Below, in pieces: positions 1 to 8,293 of a stretch of DNA of 35,688 nt (the first letter of the stretch is position 1; each line of letters starts with the position of its first letter). Origin of the DNA: Salinarimonas sp. (GTDB lineage Bacteria; Pseudomonadota; Alphaproteobacteria; Rhizobiales; Beijerinckiaceae); the NCBI GenBank assembly GCA_020832565.1, contig JAFIEI010000041.1:1-35688 (forward strand), given 5' to 3'. The translations under genes and the position numbers were made by a program. Below the pieces are notes generated by a model that was not told the origin of the DNA, ran no database searches, and saw only the letters and a list, made by a program, of their open reading frames with translations.

Positions 1-19
1 ACTCCCCTAGGGAGCGCCA
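1..19 (+). tRNA. probable 3' end of a tRNA gene (partial, cut by window edge)
   Basis: The first 19 bases can be read as the end of a tRNA: last T-loop bases ACT, a five-base T-stem strand CCCCT, a seven-base acceptor strand AGGGAGC, discriminator G and an encoded CCA at 17-19. A recombinase fragment begins only a few bases later, which is the usual layout of an island integrated at a tRNA 3' end. The rest of the tRNA is outside the window, so the isotype cannot be named, and chance resemblance of such a short stretch is possible. Confidence 0.45.
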
Positions 20-23
20 AGTC

Positions 24-500
24 TTGTTGCTGAACAATGCTTTTGAGCGCCTACAGATTTCAGCGCATCTTGCCTACAGGCTACCTCCTTCGTGTCATGT
101 CGCCCCATTTCAGACAGGCGACGCGATACCATCAGGCACCCCCTTCCTGCAACGCATCGGCTCTCGCTGGTACGCTCGCATTACCGTACCTTCGAAGCTA
201 AGCCCGTACCTAGACCAAACATCCGCAAGACCCTGAAAACGAGCGACATAGCAGAAGCCCGAAAGCGCCGATTGGATGCGCTGGAATGGACGTGTCGGAA
301 GATCGAAGACAAGGCACGGGAGCTTGGCCTAGCACTTCCCCGGAAGGCTCCTTCCGTCCCCATTTCCTACGAAGCATCCAGGGCGAATCTGGCCGAGCTT
401 GGTCCTGCCAACATCGCCATGGACCCGGACATGGGAGAAGAACCCAACCCCGCCATGGAGGGGTATATTGATAGCGTCCGTATGCGTGGCAAGTTCACCC
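24..500 (+). pseudogene. tyrosine recombinase (phage integrase) N-terminal fragment, frameshifted
   Basis: Two frames carry consecutive pieces of the N-terminal region seen in phage-type integrases. From about 140 to 215 one frame reads LQRIGSRWYARITVPSKL. After about 215 a different frame continues with IRKTLKTSDIAEARKRRLDALE, matching the usual pattern in which a surface strand is followed by 'SLKTxDxxEARxR'. At least one frameshift lies near 205-225. The core-binding and catalytic domains (R...HxxR...Y) are absent; similarity stops near 480-500, where pirin sequence starts. The position just after a tRNA 3' end suggests this was the integrase of a genomic island that has mostly been deleted. 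It is not expected to be functional. Confidence 0.65.
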
Positions 501-930
501 CTGAACGGGATGGTTGCCGGGCGCGGGGTCACCCATTCCGAGCGCACGCCCTCGCCGCACGGGAAAGGCCCTCGAGCCTTTTCGGCATCCAGACCTGGAT
601 CGCCCTCCCCGATGATCACGAGGATCGTGGCCTCTACATAACCGAGGGCACCGTCGAGATTGCCGGGCAGGAATTCGAGGCCGGGCGCATGATGGTGTTT
701 CGGCCCGGCGACCGGATTACGGTCAGGGCCGGCGAGCGGGGAGCGCGTCTGATGGCGCTCGGCGGCGCCACCATGAACGGGCCGCGATACATCTGGTGGA
801 ACTTCGTCGCCTCGTCACGCGAGAAGATCGAGGCCGCCAAGGCCGAGTGGCGCGCCGCCCGCTGGGGCAACGGCATGTTCGACCTGCCCCTGCAGGATCG
901 CGACGAGCACATCCCGCTGCAATACCTTAT
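501..930 (+). pseudogene. pirin family protein remnant (frameshift plus internal deletion)
   Basis: The pirin hallmark MVAGRGVTHSERTP (compare the usual MTAGRGIVHSERTP) begins at 510 in one frame. A second frame, from about 560, continues with FGIQTWIALPDDHE, another pirin hallmark, so a frameshift lies near 545-565. Directly after LPDDHE the protein jumps to DRGLYITEGTVEIAG and on to GPRYIWWNFVASSREKIE, which belong to the C-terminal cupin of pirins. The stretch normally lying between these motifs (roughly 70-80 residues, from family knowledge) is missing. The tail EHIPLQ is followed by unrelated sequence and a stop at 968-970. Intact pirins are about 230-300 residues. This copy has lost the metal-binding N-terminal cupin and is a pseudogene. 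Confidence 0.75.
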
Positions 931-1038
931 AGGTTTTTTTTCCTGCTTCTCCTTCGGTTGCAGTGACTGATGATGGCGTTCCGTTGGTGCTTTCTTCGCC
1001 AAGTAGAACATGCTCAACCTGATTCCCCTCGATTGGCC

Positions 1039-1884
1039 TTAGTTGTGTCGGATTCCAGTTTCCTCGCGGGCATCCACCGTATCAGTCCAGATCATCGATT
1101 TCATGATCAGTCCCATCACCTGCACGCGCCCCCGGCGCGGCAGCATGGCCAACGACCATCCGAGAAACTTCGCCAGAAAACCCGGTCGTACCGTTCCTCG
1201 TCGTCCCAGTGCCGCAAGTGCACCCCGGGCGACGGTTTCGGGGGTCGCACTTTGCCCCATCTGCATTCCGGCCCGGCTTGCAAATCCGGTTCCGACCGGG
1301 CCCGGCGCCACGGACAGGACACTGACACCGAGGGGTTTCAACTCCGCACCGAGCCCCTCGGCAAAACTTTGCACGAAACCCTTGGTCGCCGCATAGGTGG
1401 CCGAGAACGGCGCGCCGCTAAAGCCCACCAGCGAACCAAAGAGAACGATCCCGCCGCGCCCTTGTTTGGTCATGCGTTGGCCAAGGCCATGGGTCAGCGC
1501 GACAACCGACCGGCAGTTCAGGTCGATCATGTCGAGCTCGCTGACGACATTGCGTTCGAGAAACGGGCCGATCGAACCGAAACCCGCCGCGGCGACGACG
1601 AGTCCGACGGCAGCACCATCGGTCCCGGCCAATAGCGAAGCGACTGCGTCCGGTTCGGTCAGATCCAGGGCGACGACCTGCACGTCGACGCCGTATCCGG
1701 CGCGCAGGTCCCGGGCCAGATCCTGCAGGGCGCTTTCCCGCCTTGCGACAAGGATGAGATCAAAACCCTGCTCCGCCAATTCTTCGGCAAAGGCGCGCCC
1801 GATCCCGTCGCTGGCTCCGGTGACAAGAGCGATCGGCCCGAAGCGATGGTAGAGGGAGGCGTTGCGTGATGGTTGGCTTGTCAT
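1039..1884 (-). CDS. short-chain dehydrogenase/reductase (SDR family)
   Basis: This 281-residue protein is a classical Rossmann-fold SDR. It has the nucleotide-binding motif TGASDGIG (residues 22-29), an AAAGFG element at 98-103 in place of NNAG, and the tetrad candidates N123, S151, Y164 and K168 (YAATK). R48/R49 after the second strand suggest NADPH preference, which is inference. The C-terminal part (about 220-265) is basic and hydrophobic, as in SDRs that associate with membranes or lipid substrates. The gene starts 26 bases downstream of the RND permease on the same strand, so it is probably the last gene of the efflux operon. Its substrate cannot be told from sequence. An aldehyde or ketone removed in parallel with efflux is possible. 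Confidence 0.9.
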   Translation of the reverse strand: MTSQPSRNASLYHRFGPIALVTGASDGIGRAFAEELAEQGFDLILVARRESALQDLARDLRAGYGVDVQVVALDLTEPDAVASLLAGTDGAAVGLVVAAAGFGSIGPFLERNVVSELDMIDLNCRSVVALTHGLGQRMTKQGRGGIVLFGSLVGFSGAPFSATYAATKGFVQSFAEGLGAELKPLGVSVLSVAPGPVGTGFASRAGMQMGQSATPETVARGALAALGRRGTVRPGFLAKFLGWSLAMLPRRGRVQVMGLIMKSMIWTDTVDAREETGIRHN

Positions 1885-1910
1885 GATTGTTCCTATCTCG
1901 TGCGACGGCT

Positions 1911-4900
1911 CTATTCGCCCGCAAGACGAAGCCGGTTGGTTGCGGGAATAGTCCGGCCTGCGGGCTCGCTCGGGGATTCGCGCCTGGAAAGCGTCAGCGC
2001 AAAGACCTGCGGTGTGAAAGCGAAGGCGAGTGTCACCGACAACACCACGCCGCCGGCGACGGACATGGCGAAGGGCGGCCAGAAGCCTCCGCCCCCGAGG
2101 ATCAGCGGCAGAAACCCGCCGAAAGTGGTGATGGTCGTGGAGGTGATGTGCCGGGCGGAGCCCGCAACCACATCGACCATGGCCGCGCGATCGCCACGCG
2201 CAGCGCGCTCGTCCTGCTGCAGCCCCGACAGCACGATGAGCGCGGCGTTGATCGACACGCCTATCGATCCGATCACACCGATGATGGCGTTGATGCCGAA
2301 TGGATAGTCGAAGATGGCGAGCGCCAGCATGGACAGCCCCGCCGACAGGCCGGCAACGGCAAAGGCGATCAATGTCAGCCGGAAAGAATTGAAGGTCATC
2401 ACCACGACTGCAATCGCCAGGGTGATGATCAGGCCGAGCGGCGCGACCAGCGCGCGCACGGTACTGTCGCGCGCATCGCTGTCTCCGCCCGTTTCCAGCC
2501 TGACGCCGACGGGCGGAGCGTAGCCGCTCGCCTCCTTGACCCGCATTGCTTCGGCGAGAGCAACGGCGGGCAGGATACCGGGCATCAGGAAAGCCTGCAC
2601 CGTATTGACCCGCTCGCCGTTGCGGCGCGTGATCGTGCTTTCCGAGGGCTCGAGCCGCAGCGTCCCGAGCGTGGCGAGCGGTACCGCCGGAAACCGGCCC
2701 TCGGCTGCGCGCCCGGAAGAACCGGGAGGCAGGATCGGCATGTCGCCGATGGCTACCGGATCGCCGCGCAAACCGGCGCCCAACCGGACGCGGATCGGCA
2801 GTTCCTCGGTTCCCTCGAGCAGCGAACCGCCTGTCACGCCCTCGAGGCCCGCCTCCATCTGACGCCCGATCTGGCCGAGGTCCAGGCCCAGAAGGCGTGC
2901 ACGCGGTTCATCCACGTCGAGGGTCAGCTTGGGCGCTCCGCCCGCAATGCCACTGCGCACCATCGCGATCTGGGGCACTGTGGCCAGGAGACTTCGCAAC
3001 TCGTCGCCCGCGAGGCGCAGCGCATCGATGTCCTGGCCGACGAGACGCAGTTCGACGGGAGCATTGACCGGGGGACCCTGGGTGAGGCCGCGAAGCACGA
3101 AGCGCGCCTGCAGGTAGGCAGGCGGAAGATCGCTCTGCAGCTCGGCCAGGAGCTCCTCTGTCGCAGCAGGCGAAGCCGTGCGGATGAGGGCCTGTGCAAA
3201 TGCCGGTGCCTGATCGCGATCGCCGGCCATGTTGTAGTAGAAAGCCGGCGCCGACCGCCCCACGACCCAGGCCACATCGAGGATCGTGTCCTTCGCGGAG
3301 AGGAGGGCATCGACGTCACGCACCACGCGCAGGGTCTCGTCGATGGCGGTGCCGTTCGGCAGCTCGATCTCGATATGGAACTGGTCGCGATCGGTTCCGG
3401 GAAAGAATTGCGGGGTCAGGCCGGGCAGGGACAGGAAGCCAAGCACGGGCAAGATCAGCGAGAGCGCGATCGTCCTCAGCGGATGGGCCAGTGACAGCGC
3501 CAGAAGCGCCCGAAACCCACGCATCAACAGCCCGTCAACCGGCGCTGAACCGTCAGCGGGACGAAGCCAGCGCCCGGCAATGGCCGGGGTGATCGTCACG
3601 GCGACCACGAATGACCATGCCAGCATGACGATCACCGAGATGGCAATGGATCCGACGAAGTCGCCGGCAGGGCCCGGCAGCAGAAGCAGCGGCAGGAAGG
3701 AGAGGATTGTCGTAATGGTCGAGGCGGCCAGGGGCGCCGTGAGCCGCCGCACCGATCCCGCCACGGCATTGATGCGCGACAATCCCGCCCGCAGCCGTTT
3801 ACCCACCTCGTCCGTCATCACGATGGCGGCGTCCACCAGCAGGCCGAGCGCCACGATCAGGCCGGTCACGCTCATCTGGTGGATCGGCACGGCCAGCGCA
3901 TTCAAGGTCGCGACCGAGGCAAGCGTGACGATGGGCAAGACCATTGCCACGATAAGGGCGGACCGCCAGCCGAGCGTGACGAACAGGACAGCAACGACCA
4001 GCGCCACACCCATCGCCATGTTCAGCCCGACCTCGGCGAGGCGCTGCGACGTATAGCGGCTCTGGTCGAACACCGTTTCGATGGACAGGCCCCAGGGCAA
4101 TGCCTCGGCCTGTGCTTCGACAGCAAGGCGGATCCCTGCCATCCAGCGGTCGACCTGCAAGCCCTCGCTCAGCTTTGCAGAGACGAGGATCGCAGCCTGA
4201 CCGCGAAACAACGCAGCCTCCGCCAGGGGCAGACGCGGGCCGCGGGCAATATCGGCGATATCGCCCAGAAACGTCACCCGGCCTGCCGCATCCTCACGGA
4301 GAACGACCGCACGCAGCCGGTCGAGCGACTTGATCTCCCCGGTCATGCCCAGAACCAGATCGGTCTCGTTGCTGCGCAGCCGACCGGCCTGGATCTTCGC
4401 ATCGGCCGCGCGAATTACAGCCGAGACGTCGTCAACCGTCAGGCCCAATGCTGCTGCGCGATCGGCATCCAGGGTGACCAGCACCTCTTCTTCCGGCGCG
4501 CCGTGCAGATCGACGAAGCTCGTGCCGGGTATCCGACGCAGCCTGTCGGCGAGGGCCTCGGCTTCTCTGGAGGCGCGTGTGAGGCTGAACCCCTCGGGCA
4601 TGGTCAGAGCGAAGATTGCCGCATAGCCACCCGCGCCGTCGCTGTCGAATTCGGGCTCGAGAACACCGACCGGGAATTCCCTTTGCGCATCGGAAACGGC
4701 ATCGCGCACCCGAGACCAGATCTGCTCGATCGTATCGGGAGGTACGGTTTCGACGAGTTCGACCGCGATGACCGAAATATCGGTGCCTGATACCGACTCG
4801 ATTGTCGCGATTTCCGGAATCGAGCGCAGCTCGGTTTCGATCCGCGTCGTCACGAGCGCCTCGACACGGGCCGGGTCGGCACCGGGAAAAACGGTCGAGA

Positions 4901-5042
4901 TCGTCGCGAATATGTTCGTGATCGTCGGATCTTCCTGCCGCCCGATAGAGTACAGCGCCGACATGCCCGCGGAGAGGATCACCAGAACGGCCAGCATAAC
5001 GAGGCGCGGCTTGCGCAAGAACAGCGTATCCATCGCCTTCAT
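1911..5042 (-). CDS. RND efflux transporter, inner-membrane permease (HAE1/AcrB-like)
   Basis: At 1043 residues this has the usual length of AcrB-type proton-driven pumps. It shows the family plan: TM1 at about 13-33, a large periplasmic loop, a central TM2-TM6 block (about 340-490), a second periplasmic loop and a C-terminal TM block (about 870-1015). The N-terminal porter segment contains the family-typical FPGADPARVEALVTTRIE. The TM4 proton-relay motif reads LLVDAAIV: D404 is kept, but the second Asp of the usual DD pair is Ala405. The TM10 segment GVSINAALIV lacks the Lys found in AcrB. The ATG overlaps the stop of the fusion-protein gene by four bases (ATGA). An outer-membrane TolC-type partner is not encoded here and must come from elsewhere. 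Confidence 0.95.
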   Translation of the reverse strand: MKAMDTLFLRKPRLVMLAVLVILSAGMSALYSIGRQEDPTITNIFATISTVFPGADPARVEALVTTRIETELRSIPEIATIESVSGTDISVIAVELVETVPPDTIEQIWSRVRDAVSDAQREFPVGVLEPEFDSDGAGGYAAIFALTMPEGFSLTRASREAEALADRLRRIPGTSFVDLHGAPEEEVLVTLDADRAAALGLTVDDVSAVIRAADAKIQAGRLRSNETDLVLGMTGEIKSLDRLRAVVLREDAAGRVTFLGDIADIARGPRLPLAEAALFRGQAAILVSAKLSEGLQVDRWMAGIRLAVEAQAEALPWGLSIETVFDQSRYTSQRLAEVGLNMAMGVALVVAVLFVTLGWRSALIVAMVLPIVTLASVATLNALAVPIHQMSVTGLIVALGLLVDAAIVMTDEVGKRLRAGLSRINAVAGSVRRLTAPLAASTITTILSFLPLLLLPGPAGDFVGSIAISVIVMLAWSFVVAVTITPAIAGRWLRPADGSAPVDGLLMRGFRALLALSLAHPLRTIALSLILPVLGFLSLPGLTPQFFPGTDRDQFHIEIELPNGTAIDETLRVVRDVDALLSAKDTILDVAWVVGRSAPAFYYNMAGDRDQAPAFAQALIRTASPAATEELLAELQSDLPPAYLQARFVLRGLTQGPPVNAPVELRLVGQDIDALRLAGDELRSLLATVPQIAMVRSGIAGGAPKLTLDVDEPRARLLGLDLGQIGRQMEAGLEGVTGGSLLEGTEELPIRVRLGAGLRGDPVAIGDMPILPPGSSGRAAEGRFPAVPLATLGTLRLEPSESTITRRNGERVNTVQAFLMPGILPAVALAEAMRVKEASGYAPPVGVRLETGGDSDARDSTVRALVAPLGLIITLAIAVVVMTFNSFRLTLIAFAVAGLSAGLSMLALAIFDYPFGINAIIGVIGSIGVSINAALIVLSGLQQDERAARGDRAAMVDVVAGSARHITSTTITTFGGFLPLILGGGGFWPPFAMSVAGGVVLSVTLAFAFTPQVFALTLSRRESPSEPAGRTIPATNRLRLAGE

Positions 5043-6199
5043 TCCGCAATGTCGGCCACGAGCCGGCTCATGACGGGCTGGCCGGGAGCGACCCGCTCCG
5101 GTGCCTCGGTCACGATACGCGCACCCGGAGGCAATTGACCCCTGAGGAACACGCGCCGGCTGTCGCTGTGAATAACCTCGACTGCCGCCGGGCGGGCGCG
5201 CTCGCCCTCGGGCGTCGTCTCCAGCGCCATCACTGCCCAGCTGCCGCGCGCGCCTTCGCGCAATGCCGAAAGCGGAGCCCAGAAACCTTCCTCATCGACC
5301 TTCTGCTCGATGATCAGGGCAACTGTGTCGCCGAGGACCGGCGCGGCACGCGGCGGCAGTGTCACAACGACCGACCGACTGCGGGTGTCGGGATCCAGAT
5401 CCGGGCGGATGTGGCGTATCTGCGCAGGGTGAACCACCCCGCCCAATTCCAGGGCAACGGTATCACCTGCCTGCAATCCGGCAGCCAGATCGGGCGGCAA
5501 GCCGACCCTCGCCCGCGCGGGAGCGGCATCGAACAGCACCAGGATCGTCTCCCCGGGCGCCACGGTCTGGCCCGGATCGGCAAGGCGCGTACCGATGCGG
5601 GCCGCAAAGGGCGCGCTCAGGACCAACTTGTAGAGCTGCACGTCGATCCCGGCAATGCGCGCCCGGATCGCCTCGATCGCAGCTTCGGCCCGCGCGAGCG
5701 CCAGCCGTGCCTCGTCCTGGGCAGCGACGGATCGAAAACCCCGTTCCGTCAGCGTGTTGTTGCGCGCGAGCGTCAGCCCCGCAAGTTCCGCATCCGCCGC
5801 CAGGGCAGCAAGGTCTGCCTCCAACGCCGCCCGCTCGGGGATCAAGGCGCTGGTATCGAGCCGGGCGAGGATCGTGCCGGCCGGGACCACGTCACCTTCA
5901 TCGACCAGAACATGCGTGATGCGACCACCCGGTTCGAAGCCGAGATTGGTTCGCGCTGCCGCCTCGACCTGTCCGGTGAATCGGCGTGCGACCGTATAGC
6001 CGCTGGTGAATGCGACCGGTTGAACGCTGACGGTGGTCAGGGGGGCAAATGATTTCGCCGTCGCATCCGTTTGTGGCGACAAGAATGACAAGCCGGCGAG
6101 CACGGCGCCCGCGGCGCCGGCGAAAAACGCAAGGGTGAGGAGCAAATTGACGATCCGGCGCAACGCGCCCGGAGAGCCGGTTTTTTTTCGGTCTGCCAT
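5039..6199 (-). CDS. RND efflux periplasmic adaptor (membrane fusion protein)
   Basis: This is a 386-residue HlyD/AcrA-type adaptor. An N-terminal membrane anchor lies at about residues 13-33 (LLLTLAFFAGAAGAVLAGLSFL). A biotinyl-lipoyl-like half motif, FEPGGRITHVLVDEGDVVPAG (about 87-107), is followed by an alpha-helical hairpin rich in Ala/Leu/Glu (about 110-175). The second lipoyl half SAPFAARIGTRLADPGQTV then leads into beta-barrel and membrane-proximal domains. It would bridge the RND permease to an outer-membrane channel. The gene overlaps the permease start by four bases, so the two are translationally coupled. A strong dyad lies 17-56 bases upstream of its start codon and probably binds the divergent TetR regulator. 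Confidence 0.93.
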   Translation of the reverse strand: MADRKKTGSPGALRRIVNLLLTLAFFAGAAGAVLAGLSFLSPQTDATAKSFAPLTTVSVQPVAFTSGYTVARRFTGQVEAAARTNLGFEPGGRITHVLVDEGDVVPAGTILARLDTSALIPERAALEADLAALAADAELAGLTLARNNTLTERGFRSVAAQDEARLALARAEAAIEAIRARIAGIDVQLYKLVLSAPFAARIGTRLADPGQTVAPGETILVLFDAAPARARVGLPPDLAAGLQAGDTVALELGGVVHPAQIRHIRPDLDPDTRSRSVVVTLPPRAAPVLGDTVALIIEQKVDEEGFWAPLSALREGARGSWAVMALETTPEGERARPAAVEVIHSDSRRVFLRGQLPPGARIVTEAPERVAPGQPVMSRLVADIAE

Positions 6200-6215
6200 T
6201 ATCTCCGCCCTGCCA

Positions 6216-6255
6216 AAAGTGAGTGTCTCTTACATAAGTTAGTGACGCTCACTTT
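6216..6255. promoter_or_regulatory. large dyad, candidate TetR operator of the RND operon
   Basis: The left arm AAGTGAGTGTCTCTTAC (6217-6233) and the reverse complement of the right arm, AAGTGAGCGTCACTAAC (6238-6254), agree at 14 of 17 positions around a four-base spacer ATAA. A further A/T pair flanks them. The dyad lies immediately upstream of the adaptor gene (start 6199), where repressor binding would block the promoter. Related boxes occur at the tetR start (6865-6912). Assignment to the neighbouring TetR is inference from position and from the shared motif. Confidence 0.7.
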
Positions 6256-6448
6256 AGCAAGCGGATTTTTGCATCGATCGCGGCTGCGAGGGTGCAGCAG
6301 GCGGAAAGCCCTCACTCCGCGAGATCGGCCCGCCCTTCGAAACAGATGCCGCCCCGGCAACGCTCGCTTCGGGATAACGCAGTTGCTCGAGTGTCCGGGA
6401 GGGATCGCGTATCGGACTTGCCGCCACAACGCGCTTGTTGCTGATCAT
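6254..6448 (-). CDS. possible small ORF between monooxygenase-like gene and RND operon
   Basis: A 64-codon frame begins with an ATG that overlaps the TGA of the upstream gene as ATGA (6445-6448), the same coupling used elsewhere in this window. It ends inside the edge of the operator dyad. The product (MISNKRVVAASPIRD..., rich in Ser, Pro, Arg and Ala) resembles no family I know and has no signal peptide or membrane segment. The overlap is the only argument for it; it may be chance. The remaining bases up to the adaptor gene hold the operator and no other gene that I can see. Confidence 0.22.
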   Translation of the reverse strand: MISNKRVVAASPIRDPSRTLEQLRYPEASVAGAASVSKGGPISRSEGFPPAAPSQPRSMQKSAC

Positions 6449-6786
6449 ACGACACGCCCCCGCTCCACCCAGATGGCGTGCACCTGCGACCAGTCCGGGA
6501 CCTCCTGTGCGCGAAATCCGACGACTTTTCCGGTCGCGATGCGGGGAAACAGGCGCATTGCTTCGAGATGCGGGCCGGCAGTCAGGAAGGCCTTCATGGC
6601 CGCGCGATCGGTCCAGACCGAGAGCGTGTGGTGCACTCCGTTGATGGTACGCGCGTCGGCGGAGATATTTCCCGGAGCTCTGCGCGCCTGGTTCATGGAT
6701 CGGACGGCGTGTATCCAGAAAGAGGGAATGTGCCAGACCCGCCGGACTTGCAGACCCGTGATGGAAACATAGACTTCGAGCGACAT
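6445..6786 (-). CDS. small dimeric alpha/beta-barrel-like protein (antibiotic-monooxygenase/DUF3291-like), uncharacterised
   Basis: The product has 113 residues. I chose the ATG at 6786 because a good ribosome binding site, GGAGG, lies at 6796-6800 with a nine-base spacer. Recognisable stretches are WHIPSFWIHAVRSMNQARRAPG and HHTLSVWTDRAAMKAFLTAGPHLEAM. This pattern is seen in short ferredoxin-like proteins related to the antibiotic biosynthesis monooxygenase and DUF3291 groups, where WTD/WxxxxAmxxF is the heme- or substrate-facing strand and helix. Function is not established. It is divergent from tetR and precedes the efflux genes on the same strand, so it may be co-regulated with the pump and act on the same toxic compound. 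Confidence 0.7.
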   Translation of the reverse strand: MSLEVYVSITGLQVRRVWHIPSFWIHAVRSMNQARRAPGNISADARTINGVHHTLSVWTDRAAMKAFLTAGPHLEAMRLFPRIATGKVVGFRAQEVPDWSQVHAIWVERGRVV

Positions 6787-6864
6787 CCCGGGGCGCCTCC
6801 AATGATCGGTCCCACGCGTTCCGCAGCGGAAACCGCGACACACAGCCTGCGCTTGTCAGAGAAT

Positions 6865-6912
6865 GTGAGAGCTGCTAACTTCAGTCAACAAGAAAGTGAT
6901 GACCACTAACTT
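6865..6912. promoter_or_regulatory. two operator-like boxes at the tetR start
   Basis: GTGAGAGCTGCTAACTT (6865-6881) and AAGTGATGACCACTAACTT (6894-6912) both resemble AAGTGAGCGTCACTAACTT, the arm of the dyad at 6216-6255 read on the minus strand. They agree at 13 of 17 and 15 of 19 positions. The second box covers the tetR start codon, which would fit autorepression. They also lie in the 109-base divergent gap that must hold the promoter of the minus-strand small gene. Function is inferred. Confidence 0.5.
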
Positions 6913-7585
6913 TTCCGAGAAAGCCAGCTCCTTGATGCCCGATGAATTCGCTGCCACCGACCCCGCGCTCGGCGTGACGCCGAAATCCGCCTATCACCAT
7001 GGCGACCTGCGCGCGCAGCTGATTGCGGCCGTGCGGGAGCTGGTCGAGAGCCACGGGCCGGACGGTTTCTCCGTCGCCGAGGCCGCACGACGCGCAGGCG
7101 TCAGTTCAGCCGCGCCCTACAAGCACTTCAAGGACCGACACGAAATCCTTCGCGGCGTGGTGAGTGAAGCCATGGACCGGCTGCGCGGCGCGATGGAGGC
7201 GGCGGCGGCATTGCATCCGCCGGGATCGATCGAGGCGGTCGCTGCGATCGGACAGGCCTATGTCGATTTCGCCCGGGCCGAGCCCGGCGTCTTCCGGCTC
7301 GTCTTCGGCCTCACGGAAGGACACGAGAACGCCCCGGATCTGCTGGCCAAGGGTGAATGCTGTTTCGGCGTGGTCGTGCAGGCCGTCGCCGCCAGCCTCG
7401 GGTCGCAGCCCGGCGACCCGAATGTCCAACGATGCGCCTATATGCTGTGGTCGTTCGTTCACGGCCATTCGTTCTTGAATATCGACATGAAGACCAAGGT
7501 TACGACCGCTGAAATCGACGATTGGGAATATCTGATGAGGGTCAGCCGCGCGATCCTCGATCAATCGGCGCGGTCGTCGAAATGA
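6896..7585 (+). CDS. TetR/AcrR family transcriptional regulator
   Basis: The protein has 229 residues from GTG 6896; ATG 6899 is an equally good start one codon later. After a 30-residue leader, YHHGDLRAQLIAAVRELVESHGPDGFSVAEAARRAGVSSAAPYKHFKDRHEIL (about 35-90) is a clear TetR helix-turn-helix. The C-terminal ligand domain resembles the WHG-type (TetR_C_33) domain, with YVDFARAEPGVFRLVFG and a final WSFVHGHSFLNID. The gene is divergent from the efflux genes and followed by an overlapping ExoD-like gene. It most likely represses the RND operon and itself through the boxes described nearby. The inducer is unknown. Confidence 0.93.
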   Translation: MMTTNFSEKASSLMPDEFAATDPALGVTPKSAYHHGDLRAQLIAAVRELVESHGPDGFSVAEAARRAGVSSAAPYKHFKDRHEILRGVVSEAMDRLRGAMEAAAALHPPGSIEAVAAIGQAYVDFARAEPGVFRLVFGLTEGHENAPDLLAKGECCFGVVVQAVAASLGSQPGDPNVQRCAYMLWSFVHGHSFLNIDMKTKVTTAEIDDWEYLMRVSRAILDQSARSSK

Positions 7586-8220
7586 CTTGCTGCAGGACGA
7601 GCGTAGCGGTCCCGAGCACTCACGGCGCGGAAATACGACATCGAGGCGAGCAGCCGGTTCAGAAACTTCTGGCCCGCATACGCGGGGCGATCACCGAGAA
7701 CTCGGTGACGATCAACACGATCGTGCGCGCCATGGACCCTGCGGCACAGCCGGTCCTCCTACTGTTGCCGGCCCTGATCCTCGTCACACCGCTGAGCGGC
7801 ATACCGGGATTATCTTCGCTTGGCGGGCTGGCGATCGCGCTCGTCGCAGGCCAGATCCTGCTGGCCCGTCCCGCGATCTGGCTTCCTGGATTCCTGTTGC
7901 GGCGGCGGGTTTCGAGCGACCGGCTGCACAAGGCGCTGACCCGCCTCGATTGTCCGGCGCGGTTCATGGATCGCGCGACGATGGCGCGCGCAAGCTGGTT
8001 TCTGGCTTTTCCGGGCAGGCAACTTTCGCTGGCGATCTGCATCCTGTGCGGCTTGGCGATGCCGTTCCTGGAGCTGGTCCCGTTTTCGGCAACGGCGCTT
8101 GCCTTGGTCGTGGCGGTCCTTGCCGTGGCGCTTCTGGTGCGTGATGGCCTCCTTGCCGCCATCGGCCTGGGCGGATTCATTTTCGCGATCGTGATGATCC
8201 TGAAGCTGGCCGCTTCCTGA
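7582..8220 (+). CDS. ExoD-like membrane protein
   Basis: The 212-residue product begins at ATG 7582, which overlaps the tetR TGA as ATGA, so translation is coupled. An earlier in-frame ATG at 7522 lies inside tetR and is less likely. After a soluble N-terminus (about 1-45, with ITENSVTINTIVRAMD) come the family signature LLLPALILVTPLSGIPGLSSLGGLAIALVAGQILLARPAIWLP (about 52-94) and two or three further hydrophobic segments (about 140-210). ExoD was named for an effect on exopolysaccharide and alkali tolerance in rhizobia, and its biochemistry is not known. Coupling to the regulator of a pump suggests an envelope-stress role, which is inference. Confidence 0.85.
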   Translation: MTCCRTSVAVPSTHGAEIRHRGEQPVQKLLARIRGAITENSVTINTIVRAMDPAAQPVLLLLPALILVTPLSGIPGLSSLGGLAIALVAGQILLARPAIWLPGFLLRRRVSSDRLHKALTRLDCPARFMDRATMARASWFLAFPGRQLSLAICILCGLAMPFLELVPFSATALALVVAVLAVALLVRDGLLAAIGLGGFIFAIVMILKLAAS

Positions 8221-8264
8221 TGCGCGACGAAAGCCTGCGCTCCCCGAACATGATGAACCACGTC

Positions 8265-8288
8265 CGCCACCGGCATGCCTCGGTGGCG
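8265..8288. terminator. hairpin between convergent genes, possible bidirectional terminator
   Basis: CGCCACCG (8265-8272) and CGGTGGCG (8281-8288) form a perfect 8-bp stem with an eight-base loop, in the 73-base gap where the ExoD-like gene and the ABC ATPase gene converge. No T-run follows on either strand, so intrinsic termination is uncertain. Confidence 0.45.
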
Positions 8289-8293
8289 CAATA

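Noticed and set aside
1887-3494. Plus-strand open frame of 535 codons over the RND permease
   Set aside because: Antisense shadow with low-complexity His/Arg/Gln-rich product.
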